Shown: positions 6,791 to 15,377, numbered from the stretch's first letter. The stretch is DNA of 52,668 nucleotides from a bacterium (GCA_028819295.1 JAPPMA010000038.1:1-52668), one strand, 5' to 3'. Translations and numbers: made by a program. The notes: a model not told the origin generated them from the sequence alone.

Positions 6791-9700
6791 ATGCTCTTTG
6801 CAGGATGGCCGGTTTTTTCCAACCTCAGATGGTGCCGACGGAGTGTGGGGCTTGTACTGGCCGTCGTGCTGGCAGCAACCGGGCTTGTCGTCGCCAACGC
6901 ACAGGAGGCGACAGCGCAGTCGGCCGACCAGAGCGCTGCGGAGCGTTGCTCGGAGTTCCACCTCTTTGGCGCCGAGCCGGTGGACGTTGCCAAATCTGGC
7001 GACGGCGAGACCGTGCTGGCCCAGGCGAGCTGGGGGCATCACGACAGCATCGGCTGCTATTTGGCCCTCGACGGCGACGCCGTGTCCGCCCTGCGGGCCG
7101 CAGGCCCCCCCCAGAGCCTGCCTCAGGGACAGACCGATGCCTCTACCCGCTGCTTTGAGCATCACCGATTCGGCGCCGAGCCGGTGGACGCGGCCAAGAC
7201 CGCCGACGGCCAAACTGTGCTGGCCCGCCTGAGCTGGGGGTTCAGCGACAGCATCGGCTGCTTCCTCGCCCTCGACCCAGCCGCTGTCGACACGCTGCGC
7301 GCCGCTGCCACACCGCCCGCCACCGCGCCCGGCGCTCCCGGCAACGTCATGTCTGTTGCCGGTGACGGCCGGCTAGCCGTCACCTGGGCTGCGCCCGACG
7401 ACGACGGCGGCGCCCGCGTCATCGACTACACGGTGGCCTACATGCCCGACGCCGCCGCCTGCCCGACCGACATAGACATCACCTGGAATCCCCGCATCGT
7501 CTCGACCACCTCGGCCACCATCGGAGGCCTCACTAACGGTGTCGCCTATCGCGTGTGCGTCAGGGCCAACAACCGGGCGGGCGCCGGCGGCTGGGACAGC
7601 ACCACCGCCATCCCCGCCACCGCGCCCGGCGCTCCCGGCAACGTCATGTCTGTTGCCGGTGACGGCCGGCTAGCCGTCACCTGGGCTGCGCCCGACGACG
7701 ACGGCGGCGCCCGCGTCATCGACTACACGGTGGCCTACATGCCCGACGCCGCCGCCTGCCCGACCGACATAGACATCACCTGGAATCCCCGCATCGTCTC
7801 GACCACCTCGGCCACCATCGGAGGCCTCACTAACGGTGTCGCCTATCGCGTGTGCGTCAGGGCCAACAACCGGGCGGGCGCCGGCGGCTGGGACAGCACC
7901 ACCGCCATCCCCGCCACCGCGCCCGGCGCTCCCGGCAACGTCATGTCTGTTGCCGGCGACGGCCAGCTAGCCGTCACCTGGGCCGCGCCCGACGACGACG
8001 GCGGAGCACCCATCATCGGCTACACGGTGGCCTACCGGGCCAACGCCTTCACCTGTCCGGCCTCAAACGCGATCGGCGCATGGACTGTCCGCACCACCTC
8101 GACCACCTCAATCACCATCGGCAGCCTCGCCAACAACAACGCGTACCGCGCCTGCGTCAGGGCGACCAACAGTGCCGGAAACAGTGGCTGGAGCGGCACG
8201 ACCAACTCCCCGAGTGACCGGCCCGGCCAACCGACCGGCGTGCAGATCCTCAGCACTGGCCCCGACCAACTGACCGTGGCCTGGACCGCGCCCGTCGCCA
8301 CCGGCGGATCGGCCATCACCGGCTACAACGTTCAGTGGTGTACCGCCTCCAACAATGCTTGCGCCAGTTCATGGAGCAGTGCCAGCGCCACTGGCGCCAG
8401 CACCGGCATCTCTGGCCTTACCGGCAGCACATCCTATGGGGTGCGGGTCCAGGCCGTTAGCAGCCGCGGCACTGGCCGGTGGAGCAGCACCCTGTTCGCA
8501 GGCACCACCGCCGCCACCGCGCCGGGCACCCCCACTGGCCTGGCCGCCACCATCGACGACCGCCAGATCGAATTGCGGTGGAACGTGCCGCCGGCCAACG
8601 GCGCGCCCATCACCCGCTACACCGTTGAGTGCCGGCTGGGCGGCACCGCCATCGCCACCGGCAACTGCGGCAGCAGAAATTGGATCGCCTACGCCACTGC
8701 CCAGAGAAACTCTGCCACCATCTCCGCGCTCGCCAACGGCACCGCCTACGAAATAAGGGTGAGAGCCACCAACAGAGCAGGCAACAGCGCTTGGGCCACC
8801 GTTTCCGCCACGCCGGCCGCCCGCCCCCGCATCCCCGCCAACGTGAGGGCTGCGACCAGCGGCCGCGACATACAGGTCACATGGACCGCCCCAGCCTCCG
8901 GTGGGTCGCCCATCACCCTCTACACGGTGGAATCCTGCTCCGGCGACTGCGGCACTTGGCGGACCACCTCGGTGGGTGGAAATCCGCCAGCCACCACCAC
9001 CACCCTTACCGGCCTGGCCAGCGGCACCACCTATCGCGTGCGGGTGAGGGCTACGAACGCCGCCGGCGAGAGCGGCTGGAGCGCCATCGACACGGCTACC
9101 ACACCCACCCGGCCCGGAACCCCCACCAACCTGCAAGTAGCGGTTGGAGGACCCGACACGTTGACGGCCACCTGGACCGCGCCGGTCTCGCCGTCGGGCA
9201 TTACCGGTTACACCGTCCAGCGGTGTAACGCCGCGGCCAACCAAGACGGCACCTGGCGGTGCTCCGGCGGGTGGGGCACCGCCGGCACTGCGGCCACCAC
9301 CTCCCACACCATTACCGGGCTCAACGGCAGCACCGCCTATCTCGTGCGGGTCCAAGCGTTCAATGCTGCCGGTTCCAGCGGGTGGGTCACCTCCGCCAGT
9401 GGTGCTACTACCGATCTCCCTACGGTCCCGGAGACACCCACCGGCTTCACCGCCACCCCCGGAAACCGCCAGATACGGCTCAGTTGGACCGCGCCCCCTG
9501 CCCGGGGCGCCCGCATCACCCGCTACACCATTACTTGCAGTGGTGGAAGCACCGCAACCGAGCGCTGCGGCAACGAGAGCGATCCCGGCAGCGTCAACTA
9601 CCGCAGATACAACACCTTCACTACCTCTGGCACTTCCTACACCATCTCGGGCCTTACCAATGGCGTCACCTATAGCCTCACGGTGCTCGCCACCAACAGC

Positions 9701-11413
9701 GCTGGAGACGGATCGACAGCCTCAGCATCAGCCGTCCCGGCCACCCGGCCCGGCCCGCCCCGCAACATTGCGATCACCGAGAGCTACGGAACCGGCACGG
9801 TCAACCTCAGCGTGAGCTGGGAAGCACCCAGTAGGGACGATGGAACGACCACCGACGACGGGGGATCAGCCATCACTGGCTACACGGTGCAATACCGGGC
9901 CAGCACCGGCAACTGGAGCTTTGCCTACTTCGGAAACATCCGCGACGCCAACAATCCCTTGCCGATCCCCGGCCTCACCGTGGGGCCCCGGTACTACGTG
10001 CAAATTCGAACTCACAACGCCGGCGGCGACAGCAGTTGGGTCCAAGCCTCCACCCATCCGACCGGCACACCGGCCCAGGCCGATGTCCCCGGTCTCTCCA
10101 ACTCCACCCTCGGCGAGTTGGAGGCCACATGGTCGGCATTCACATCGGCCAATCAAGGAGCATCGGAGGTCACCGACTACGACGTCCGGTGGTCTACCTC
10201 GAGGACGGTCACGGTCGATGATACCCCGGAAGATCGCTGCAACAACTCCTGGCGATATGCGCCTGACACCGGTGACGAAGCGGCCGACACCTCCACCTCC
10301 TACACCATCACCGACCTCAACGGCGATACCCGCTACTGCGTGCAGATCCGAGCCGCCAACATCCACGGAAACGGCCCGTGGAGCGACAGTGCTTACGAGG
10401 CCACCCTACCCGCCGTCGTCCCCGGCACTATCGACGATCTCACTGCGACCCCTGGTGACCGCCGAGCAACCCTGAGTTGGACCGCACCCGCCGCCAACGG
10501 GGCCCGAATCACCCGCTACACCATCACCTGTAATGGTGGAAGCACCGCAACCGAGCGCTGCGGCAACGAGAGCGATACCGGCAGCGTCAACTACCGCAGA
10601 TACAACACCTACACCACCTCTGGCACCAGCTACACCATCTCGGGCCTTACCAATGGCGTCAGCTATACCTTTATGGTGCTCGCCACCAACAGCGCTGGAG
10701 ACGGATCGACAGCCTCAGCACCAGCCGTTCCGGCCACCCGGCCAAACCGACCTGACCCCAGCGACATCACTTTTTCCGAGGCCTACGCAAACAACTTGGT
10801 CAACCTGACCGTTACGTGGGTCGCGCCCGAAGACTCCGACGGGTCGGGCACTTCCGGCGGATCGGCCATCACCGGCTACACGTTGCAATACCGCACCAGC
10901 GGTAGCAACTGGAGCTTCCACTACTTCGGCACTGGTACTACCACTGAAATCACCGGCCTCGCCATCGGCCGCCGATACGACGTGCAGATCCGTACCCACA
11001 CCGCTGCCGGGGAAAGCAGCTGGACTCAGAAGTCCGTCACCCCCACCGGCAGACCAGGCGCGCCCACCAGCATAGGCGCCACTGGAGGTGCCAACTCGGT
11101 GACGGCCAGTTGGTCGGAACCCACCGCCACCGGCGCATCGACCATCACCGGCTACAACGTCCAGCGCTGCACCGTGACGGTGAGGTCCGTCACCATCGAC
11201 GGGACCCCGACAGACACCTATACGTGCGGCGGCTGGACCAGCGCCGGTACTGTCGCAGCCACAGAAAGCTCCTTTCCGATAGGCAACCTCCCATGCGGCC
11301 GTCGAATCGGAGTGCGAGTCCAAGCCGTCAACTCCTACGGTGCCGGTCCCTGGAGCGAAACCGATCGCGAAAGCGAAGATTGGTCCGCCGTAACCGAGGC
11401 CTGCCCCAGTTGA
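6791..11413 (+). CDS. Secreted multi-domain fibronectin type III protein with a twin N-terminal domain
   Basis: This 1540-residue exported protein starts with a signal peptide (basic WCRRS, hydrophobic VGLVLAVVLAATGLVV, cut near ANAQEATAQ). Two copies of an unrecognised domain of about 52 residues follow (53-104 and 121-172). Each has one Cys at its start, the core FGAEPVD, a VLA-x3-SWG segment and SIGC(Y/F)LALD near the end. The rest, from about residue 178, is roughly 13 FN3 domains of about 100 residues, recognisable by repeated (L/V)TWTAP, ITGYTV and YxVRVRAxNxAG strands. No anchor is seen at the C-terminus (TEACPS), so it may be released or bound non-covalently. Several domains carry paired cysteines. 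FN3 arrays usually act as spacers or adhesion modules; the binding partner is unknown. Confidence 0.85.
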   Translation: MLFAGWPVFSNLRWCRRSVGLVLAVVLAATGLVVANAQEATAQSADQSAAERCSEFHLFGAEPVDVAKSGDGETVLAQASWGHHDSIGCYLALDGDAVSALRAAGPPQSLPQGQTDASTRCFEHHRFGAEPVDAAKTADGQTVLARLSWGFSDSIGCFLALDPAAVDTLRAAATPPATAPGAPGNVMSVAGDGRLAVTWAAPDDDGGARVIDYTVAYMPDAAACPTDIDITWNPRIVSTTSATIGGLTNGVAYRVCVRANNRAGAGGWDSTTAIPATAPGAPGNVMSVAGDGRLAVTWAAPDDDGGARVIDYTVAYMPDAAACPTDIDITWNPRIVSTTSATIGGLTNGVAYRVCVRANNRAGAGGWDSTTAIPATAPGAPGNVMSVAGDGQLAVTWAAPDDDGGAPIIGYTVAYRANAFTCPASNAIGAWTVRTTSTTSITIGSLANNNAYRACVRATNSAGNSGWSGTTNSPSDRPGQPTGVQILSTGPDQLTVAWTAPVATGGSAITGYNVQWCTASNNACASSWSSASATGASTGISGLTGSTSYGVRVQAVSSRGTGRWSSTLFAGTTAATAPGTPTGLAATIDDRQIELRWNVPPANGAPITRYTVECRLGGTAIATGNCGSRNWIAYATAQRNSATISALANGTAYEIRVRATNRAGNSAWATVSATPAARPRIPANVRAATSGRDIQVTWTAPASGGSPITLYTVESCSGDCGTWRTTSVGGNPPATTTTLTGLASGTTYRVRVRATNAAGESGWSAIDTATTPTRPGTPTNLQVAVGGPDTLTATWTAPVSPSGITGYTVQRCNAAANQDGTWRCSGGWGTAGTAATTSHTITGLNGSTAYLVRVQAFNAAGSSGWVTSASGATTDLPTVPETPTGFTATPGNRQIRLSWTAPPARGARITRYTITCSGGSTATERCGNESDPGSVNYRRYNTFTTSGTSYTISGLTNGVTYSLTVLATNSAGDGSTASASAVPATRPGPPRNIAITESYGTGTVNLSVSWEAPSRDDGTTTDDGGSAITGYTVQYRASTGNWSFAYFGNIRDANNPLPIPGLTVGPRYYVQIRTHNAGGDSSWVQASTHPTGTPAQADVPGLSNSTLGELEATWSAFTSANQGASEVTDYDVRWSTSRTVTVDDTPEDRCNNSWRYAPDTGDEAADTSTSYTITDLNGDTRYCVQIRAANIHGNGPWSDSAYEATLPAVVPGTIDDLTATPGDRRATLSWTAPAANGARITRYTITCNGGSTATERCGNESDTGSVNYRRYNTYTTSGTSYTISGLTNGVSYTFMVLATNSAGDGSTASAPAVPATRPNRPDPSDITFSEAYANNLVNLTVTWVAPEDSDGSGTSGGSAITGYTLQYRTSGSNWSFHYFGTGTTTEITGLAIGRRYDVQIRTHTAAGESSWTQKSVTPTGRPGAPTSIGATGGANSVTASWSEPTATGASTITGYNVQRCTVTVRSVTIDGTPTDTYTCGGWTSAGTVAATESSFPIGNLPCGRRIGVRVQAVNSYGAGPWSETDRESEDWSAVTEACPS
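7321..7914 (+). repeat. Exact tandem duplication of a 297-bp FN3 domain unit
   Basis: 7321-7617 and 7618-7914 are identical base for base, with no difference seen in 297 bp (99 codons, one FN3 domain). A third unit from 7915 begins with the same sequence but diverges after about 40 bp. The absence of synonymous changes implies a recent duplication or ongoing gene conversion. Confidence 0.95.
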
Positions 11414-11424
11414 CGCAGCTCATT

Positions 11425-11467
11425 CGGCATCCTCAACCTGCGCAATCCCCGCCGGTTGAGGATGCCG
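11425..11467 (+). terminator. 14-bp perfect hairpin after the FN3 gene
   Basis: The arms 11425-11438 and 11454-11467 (CGGCATCCTCAACC and its reverse complement) pair over 14 bp around a 15-nt loop, 12 bp after the stop. There is no U-tract, so the terminator call rests on stem strength and position. Confidence 0.65.
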
Positions 11468-11472
11468 CGGGG

Positions 11473-11526
11473 CTAAACCCTCTCGATGAGGGTGCCGGTG
11501 CCCAGGCCGCCGCCGCAGCACATTAG
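11473..11526 (-). pseudogene. 3' remnant of an acetyl-CoA acetyltransferase (thiolase) gene
   Basis: The minus strand reads LMCCGGGLGTGTLIERV followed by TAG. This is the conserved thiolase C-terminus, including the Cys-x-Gly-Gly-Gly active-site loop. Nothing upstream in this frame resembles the rest of a thiolase, and the frame runs straight into the stop region of the PIN gene. It is a roughly 17-codon tail left by a deletion or a recombination event. Confidence 0.75.
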
Positions 11527-11753
11527 GGGCGGGCGTCTACGGTGGGCAGCGGTCCATTCCATTCCAGCAGTGTGCGATCTGTGGTCAGCAGGTCTGCTCC
11601 CCAGGCCATGGCCGTTGCCACGATGAAGCGGTCGGCAGGGTCGTCTTCGGGTTCCACCAGCGCCACACTGGAAGGGCTGATCCTGCTGCCGGATGGATTT
11701 GCGCCGTCATCAAGCCCGATCCGCAAGATGACGTTGGTGTCTAACAACAGCAC
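11523..11753 (-). pseudogene. Internally deleted VapC-like PIN toxin
   Basis: The frame encodes only 76 residues from a GTG start 5 bp after the antitoxin stop. The N-terminus VLLLDTNVILR and the C-terminal half (DDPADRFIVATAMAWGADLLTTDRTLL) are good PIN-domain matches. The roughly 50 residues normally between them, including the conserved Glu, are missing between RIGLDDGANP and SSVALVEPE. A complete VapC is about 125-135 residues. It is probably an inactive toxin, although it is still in frame and linked to an intact antitoxin. Confidence 0.7.
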
Positions 11754-11758
11754 CGGGC

Positions 11759-12106
11759 CTAGGCCGTCCCAATAGGGGGAGGGTTGCCGATGCGGGGTGC
11801 TCCGCTGCCGAGCTCCTCGTCCCAGGTGGCGAGGAACTTCTCTTGCCAATCGTCGTCGAGCGCACTCATCGCGTCGATGTCGATGTCGGGGGGAATGTCG
11901 ACCAGCCCAACCAGCAAACCCCGCAGCCCAACCCGCCCGTGGGTTGCGGGCACAATCTTGGCGACGGGAGATCCTCGCCGTTCAACAACTATCTCGCGAC
12001 CATCTGTTGCCACTTCGTTGAGTATACGGGCACAGTTGATACGAAATTCACTTGCAGAGATCGAATTTGCAGGAAAAATCTCCTGTTCGCTGCCGCTGTC
12101 TTCCAT
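11759..12106 (-). CDS. Phd/YefM-type antitoxin
   Basis: This 115-residue protein has the prevent-host-death core ISASEFRINCARILNEV followed by REIVVERRGSPVAKIVP. It then has an unusually long C-terminal region with a Gly/Leu stretch (VGLRGLLVGLV) and an acidic toxin-binding tail (DDDWQEKFLATWDEELG). A much longer in-frame extension was rejected because ATG 12106 has a GGAGAG-type ribosome site and begins right before the Phd domain. It pairs with the truncated PIN gene just downstream, so it may now be an antitoxin without an active toxin. Confidence 0.75.
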   Translation of the reverse strand: MEDSGSEQEIFPANSISASEFRINCARILNEVATDGREIVVERRGSPVAKIVPATHGRVGLRGLLVGLVDIPPDIDIDAMSALDDDWQEKFLATWDEELGSGAPRIGNPPPIGTA

Positions 12107-12136
12107 ATCAGCTCTCCTCGCTCCTCTCCGCTCCAT

Positions 12137-12277
12137 CTGAATGGTACAACAACTTGTACGGTTCGGGTGCAGCTGGCCCGGGTGTGGGCCGCCTTGGTGG
12201 AGACCCACCGCCAGCCCGACGGCGCCGTGGCCATCCCCGAACCCCTGCGCCCCTACCTCAGCCGCGACGTCATCTAG
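12137..12277 (+). pseudogene. serS: 3' remnant of a seryl-tRNA synthetase gene
   Basis: The plus strand reads VQLARVWAALVETHRQ, then DGAVAIPEPLRPYL and SRDVI before TAG. This is the well-known C-terminal tail of bacterial seryl-tRNA synthetase (ATP-site LVAxLExHQ-x-DG, then PExLRPYL). A preceding LNGT in the same frame also fits the family, so the remnant may begin near 12137. The upstream sequence belongs to the divergent antitoxin gene. Only about 45 codons remain, so a functional serS must exist elsewhere. Confidence 0.7.
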
Positions 12278-12305
12278 TGGTCGGGATGAGCGACTGCGAC
12301 TTCCT

Positions 12306-13457
12306 CTAGGCGATGTCGCCTTGCCACAGTCGGTGGGCGAAGTCGGTGGCGGGCACGATGTCGATTCCGTCGTCGGTGCGGCGGGGGCGGGGTTCGAGGC
12401 ATACCACCATTCTGCGGACGCCGGGATGCTCCTCGGCCAGGGTTCGGAGGCCCTTGAGGTGTTTGCGGGTGGCATTGGCGGTCGATTTCGCCTCGATGGC
12501 CAGGCGCATGTCTCCGATCACGAAGTCGACCTCGATGCCGCTGGGGAGCCGCCAGTAGGCGAGTTGCTCGTCGAGGTCGCGGTAGGAGATGAAGGCGGAG
12601 AGTTCGTGGAAGACCCAGTTCTCGAATGCCTTGCCGTACACATCTGAGCCGCGTTCGAGTTCGCCTCGGCGGGCTAGGCGGTTCACGACGCCCACGTCGT
12701 CGAAGTAGAGCTTGGGCGCCCCGGAGAGGCGGCGCTTGGCTCGCCGCTGCCAGCGCGGCAGCCATCGGGCGAGCAGCGTGTCGGTGAGGATGTCGAAGTA
12801 GGACTTTGCGGTGGGGCCCGACACGCCGCACTCGCGGGCGATGTTCGAGTAGTTGACGGGGTCGCCGTCGCTCAGGGCGGCCGCGTCGAGGAAGCCCGAG
12901 AAGGCGGGCAGGTTTCGCACCAGGCCCTCGGCGGCCACCTCTTCCCGCAAATAGTCGGCGATGTAGGCGTCGAGCAGCTGTCGCGGCCTTGCCGACTCGT
13001 AGATTCCGGGCAGGTAGCCGTGGTTGAGCGCCCGGTCTAGGTCGAACGCATCCCCGACCTCGCCGGCGGTCAAGCCCCGCATCTCATAGCGGATGGCGCG
13101 TCCGCCGAGCAGGTTCGCCCCGCCCCTCCGCACTTTTCGTGCGCTCGATCCGCAGAGCGCGAAGCACAGCCCGCGGTTCTCGATCAGCCAGTGTACCTCG
13201 TCGAGCAGCGCGGGTACCTTCTGGATCTCGTCGATCACCACCTGCCGGGACGGGTCGGGGCCCGATGCCTCGAGCTCTTCCCGCAGCAGTTCGGGACGTG
13301 CCACATAGCGCCGGAATTCGTCTGCCTTCAGCAGGTCGACCCACACGCCGTCGGGATAGTGCAGCTTGAGCAGGGTGCTCTTACCCGCCTGCCGCGGCCC
13401 CCACAGAAAGAAGGTCTCCGTCCCCGATTCGGGCAGCGAAAGCATTCGTTCAAACAT
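12306..13457 (-). CDS. AAA-family ATPase with DUF4143 nuclease-like C-terminus
   Basis: This 383-residue protein starts with an AAA_14-type P-loop domain: Walker A GPRQAGKST (about 20-28) and Walker B VVIDEIQKVP. A winged-helix-like middle (NYSNIARECGVSGPTAKSYF) follows. The C-terminal DUF4143 region holds a PD-(D/E)XK-like set, EVDFVIG then LAIEAKS. The family is common as a single transferred gene; its cellular role is not established. The ATG is 3 bp from a 26-bp palindrome with a TATTCT box inside it, which points to a leaderless, autoregulated gene. The AT-rich upstream sequence contrasts with the neighbouring genes and suggests transfer. Confidence 0.85.
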   Translation of the reverse strand: MFERMLSLPESGTETFFLWGPRQAGKSTLLKLHYPDGVWVDLLKADEFRRYVARPELLREELEASGPDPSRQVVIDEIQKVPALLDEVHWLIENRGLCFALCGSSARKVRRGGANLLGGRAIRYEMRGLTAGEVGDAFDLDRALNHGYLPGIYESARPRQLLDAYIADYLREEVAAEGLVRNLPAFSGFLDAAALSDGDPVNYSNIARECGVSGPTAKSYFDILTDTLLARWLPRWQRRAKRRLSGAPKLYFDDVGVVNRLARRGELERGSDVYGKAFENWVFHELSAFISYRDLDEQLAYWRLPSGIEVDFVIGDMRLAIEAKSTANATRKHLKGLRTLAEEHPGVRRMVVCLEPRPRRTDDGIDIVPATDFAHRLWQGDIA

Positions 13458-13460
13458 CAA

Positions 13461-13486
13461 CTTTAGAATATCATGATTTTCTAAAG
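13461..13486 (-). promoter_or_regulatory. 26-bp near-perfect palindrome at the DUF4143 ATPase promoter
   Basis: Twelve of 13 base pairs match around the centre ATCATGAT, with outer arms CTTTAGAA and TTCTAAAG. It ends 3 bp before the start codon, and TATTCT within it is seven bases from the ATG. A protein bound here would block the -10 element, so it is a strong operator candidate. Confidence 0.7.
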
Positions 13487-13592
13487 AAAAGGTTTATATC
13501 GAGGTGAATTAAACTGGTCAAGACGGGGCTAGATGGGAAGTGGGATGAACAGTGGGCAAACCGCCGTTTCTTTTGGCCACCGGGGGGCGAAC

Positions 13593-13662
13593 GGCTTCGA
13601 CGATCAGATTTCGGTCATGGTCCCCCGATAGAGGTTCCATTCAGGTCTCACCCGTCGAAGCC
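13593..13662. other. 10-bp inverted repeat enclosing 50 bp upstream of the acyl-CoA synthetase
   Basis: GGCTTCGACG (13593-13602) and CGTCGAAGCC (13653-13662) are perfect reverse complements. They lie in the 228-bp gap between divergent genes. This could be a structured leader or the footprint of a lost element; no gene was recognised in the gap. Confidence 0.35.
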
Positions 13663-13685
13663 AGCCGGAGGCCCCCGATTGAATA

Positions 13686-15365
13686 GTGTGCAACTCCGTG
13701 GGTGTTCGTGACGATGTGATCCAGGAGCTGGCCGGGCCGGGCGGGTTGTTCGAGATGGCCGCCGAGGAGGTGCTGGGGCAGCCGGCGGCGGTGTTCGCCA
13801 CCCGGATGCGCTCACTGCGGGAGATGGCAGCCAACACCGCTGATTTCGGCGACCGGGAGTTTTTGGTGCTGGAAGACCAGCGCCACACCTTCAACGATTT
13901 CATTGCCCAGGTAGCGGCCGCAGCCACCGCGTTGCAGCAGCGGGGCATCGGCCACGGCGACCGGGTGGCCATCTTTGCCGCCAACTGCCCCGAGTGGGTG
14001 GTTTCGTTTTTCGCCGCCTCCAGCATCGGCGCCATCGTGTCGGCCTACAACGGCTGGTGGACGGCCGATGAGGTAAACTTTGCCACTGCGCTCAGCGAGC
14101 CCGCGCTGGTGGTCGCCGACCGGCCCCGCCTGGAGCGCTCCGGCTCGGGGGGCGCCGGCACACCGTGCTTGGTGATCGAGGACGACTGGGCCGATTTTCT
14201 TGCCGTGGGCGCCGGGGCGACCCTCGACGACGTCGACGTGGCCTTGGCCGAGGACGATCCGGCGGTGATCCTGTTCACCAGCGGCACCACCGGGCGGCCC
14301 AAGGGGGCGGTGGCCTCGCATCGGGGGCTGATCGGCTTCGTGCAGTCCACCATGATGAACGGGGCGGTGCGGGTGCTCACCGAGATGCGCACCGACCCTC
14401 CTGCCGACGACGGCACTGCCCCCAGCCCGCCCGCCCAGTCGGTGACGTTGGGCACCTCCCCGCTGTTCCATGTGTCCGGTCTGTACGGCACCACGCTCAT
14501 CTCCATGGTTACCGGGGGCAAGATCGTGTACCGCCGGGGCCGTTTCGACCCTGAGGCGGTGCTCCAGCTCATCCAAGACGAGGGCGTCACCGCCTTCGCC
14601 GCCCTGGGCAGTATCGGCTCGCGGCTGGTGAACCACCCCCGCTTCGGCGAGTTCGACACCTCCAGCGTGGTCAACGTGGGCTTCGGGGGGGCGCCGGCCA
14701 GCCCGGCGGTGCAAAACCTGATGCGCCAGGGCTTCCCCAACGCGGCCCACGCGGTGGGCATGGGCTACGGCTCGTCGGAGTCGGTGGCGGTGGTGGCCAC
14801 CATCGGCGGTGCCGAGTACCGGGAGCGTCCCACCTCGTGCGGCCAGGTGGCCATCGGCTTCGAAACCGAGATCCGCGGCCCCGACAGCCAGGTGCTGCCC
14901 ACCGGGCAAGAGGGCGACATCTGGTGCCGCAGCGCCTACACCATGCTCGAGTACTGGAACGACCCCGAGGCCACCGCGGCAGCCATCGATGAGGACCGAT
15001 GGCTCAATACCGGCGACATCGGCTGTTTCGATGACGACGGCTACCTCTACATCAACTCCCGAGCCCGGGACATGATCCTCCGCAACGCCGAGAACATCTA
15101 CCCCATCGAGATTGAGTACCGCCTCGACGCCCACCCATCGGTCTCAGAGTCAGCAGTGTTCGGCGTGGATCACCCCGAGATGGGCCAAGAGGTGAAAGCC
15201 GTGGTGGTTCCTGCCGACGGGGCTGAGGCGAACCCTGAAGACCTCGCCCAATGGTGCGAAGAAGTACTCGCCCCCTACAAGATCCCCACCCTTTGGCAGA
15301 TCCGTCCCGACCCTCTCCCTCGGAACGCCGCCGGCAAGGTGGTCAAGCGAGAGTTGCACGCCTAG
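13686..15365 (+). CDS. AMP-dependent acyl-CoA synthetase/ligase
   Basis: This roughly 559-residue ANL-superfamily enzyme activates a carboxylic acid to acyl-AMP and then acyl-CoA. The core motifs appear in order: FTSGTTGRPKGAV (ATP binding), GYGSSESVAV, LNTGDIG and the C-terminal NAAGKVVKREL with the catalytic lysine. The start is uncertain. The GTG at 13686 is used here, but another GTG lies 21 bp downstream and neither has a clear ribosome site. The substrate cannot be predicted; the N-terminal half fits medium- or long-chain fatty acids or aromatic acids. It converges on the amidohydrolase operon with 12 bp between stops. Confidence 0.85.
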   Translation: MCNSVGVRDDVIQELAGPGGLFEMAAEEVLGQPAAVFATRMRSLREMAANTADFGDREFLVLEDQRHTFNDFIAQVAAAATALQQRGIGHGDRVAIFAANCPEWVVSFFAASSIGAIVSAYNGWWTADEVNFATALSEPALVVADRPRLERSGSGGAGTPCLVIEDDWADFLAVGAGATLDDVDVALAEDDPAVILFTSGTTGRPKGAVASHRGLIGFVQSTMMNGAVRVLTEMRTDPPADDGTAPSPPAQSVTLGTSPLFHVSGLYGTTLISMVTGGKIVYRRGRFDPEAVLQLIQDEGVTAFAALGSIGSRLVNHPRFGEFDTSSVVNVGFGGAPASPAVQNLMRQGFPNAAHAVGMGYGSSESVAVVATIGGAEYRERPTSCGQVAIGFETEIRGPDSQVLPTGQEGDIWCRSAYTMLEYWNDPEATAAAIDEDRWLNTGDIGCFDDDGYLYINSRARDMILRNAENIYPIEIEYRLDAHPSVSESAVFGVDHPEMGQEVKAVVVPADGAEANPEDLAQWCEEVLAPYKIPTLWQIRPDPLPRNAAGKVVKRELHA

Positions 15366-15377
15366 GCGCAACCCCTC

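Noticed and set aside
7321..8217. Insertion sequence or mobile element
   Set aside because: The repeats are in-frame FN3 domains, with no transposase, terminal inverted repeats or target duplication.
12107..12475. N-terminal extension of the antitoxin on the minus strand
   Set aside because: The extra residues are Pro/Ser/Arg-rich and antisense to the serS remnant; the ATG at 12106 has a ribosome site and begins at the Phd domain.
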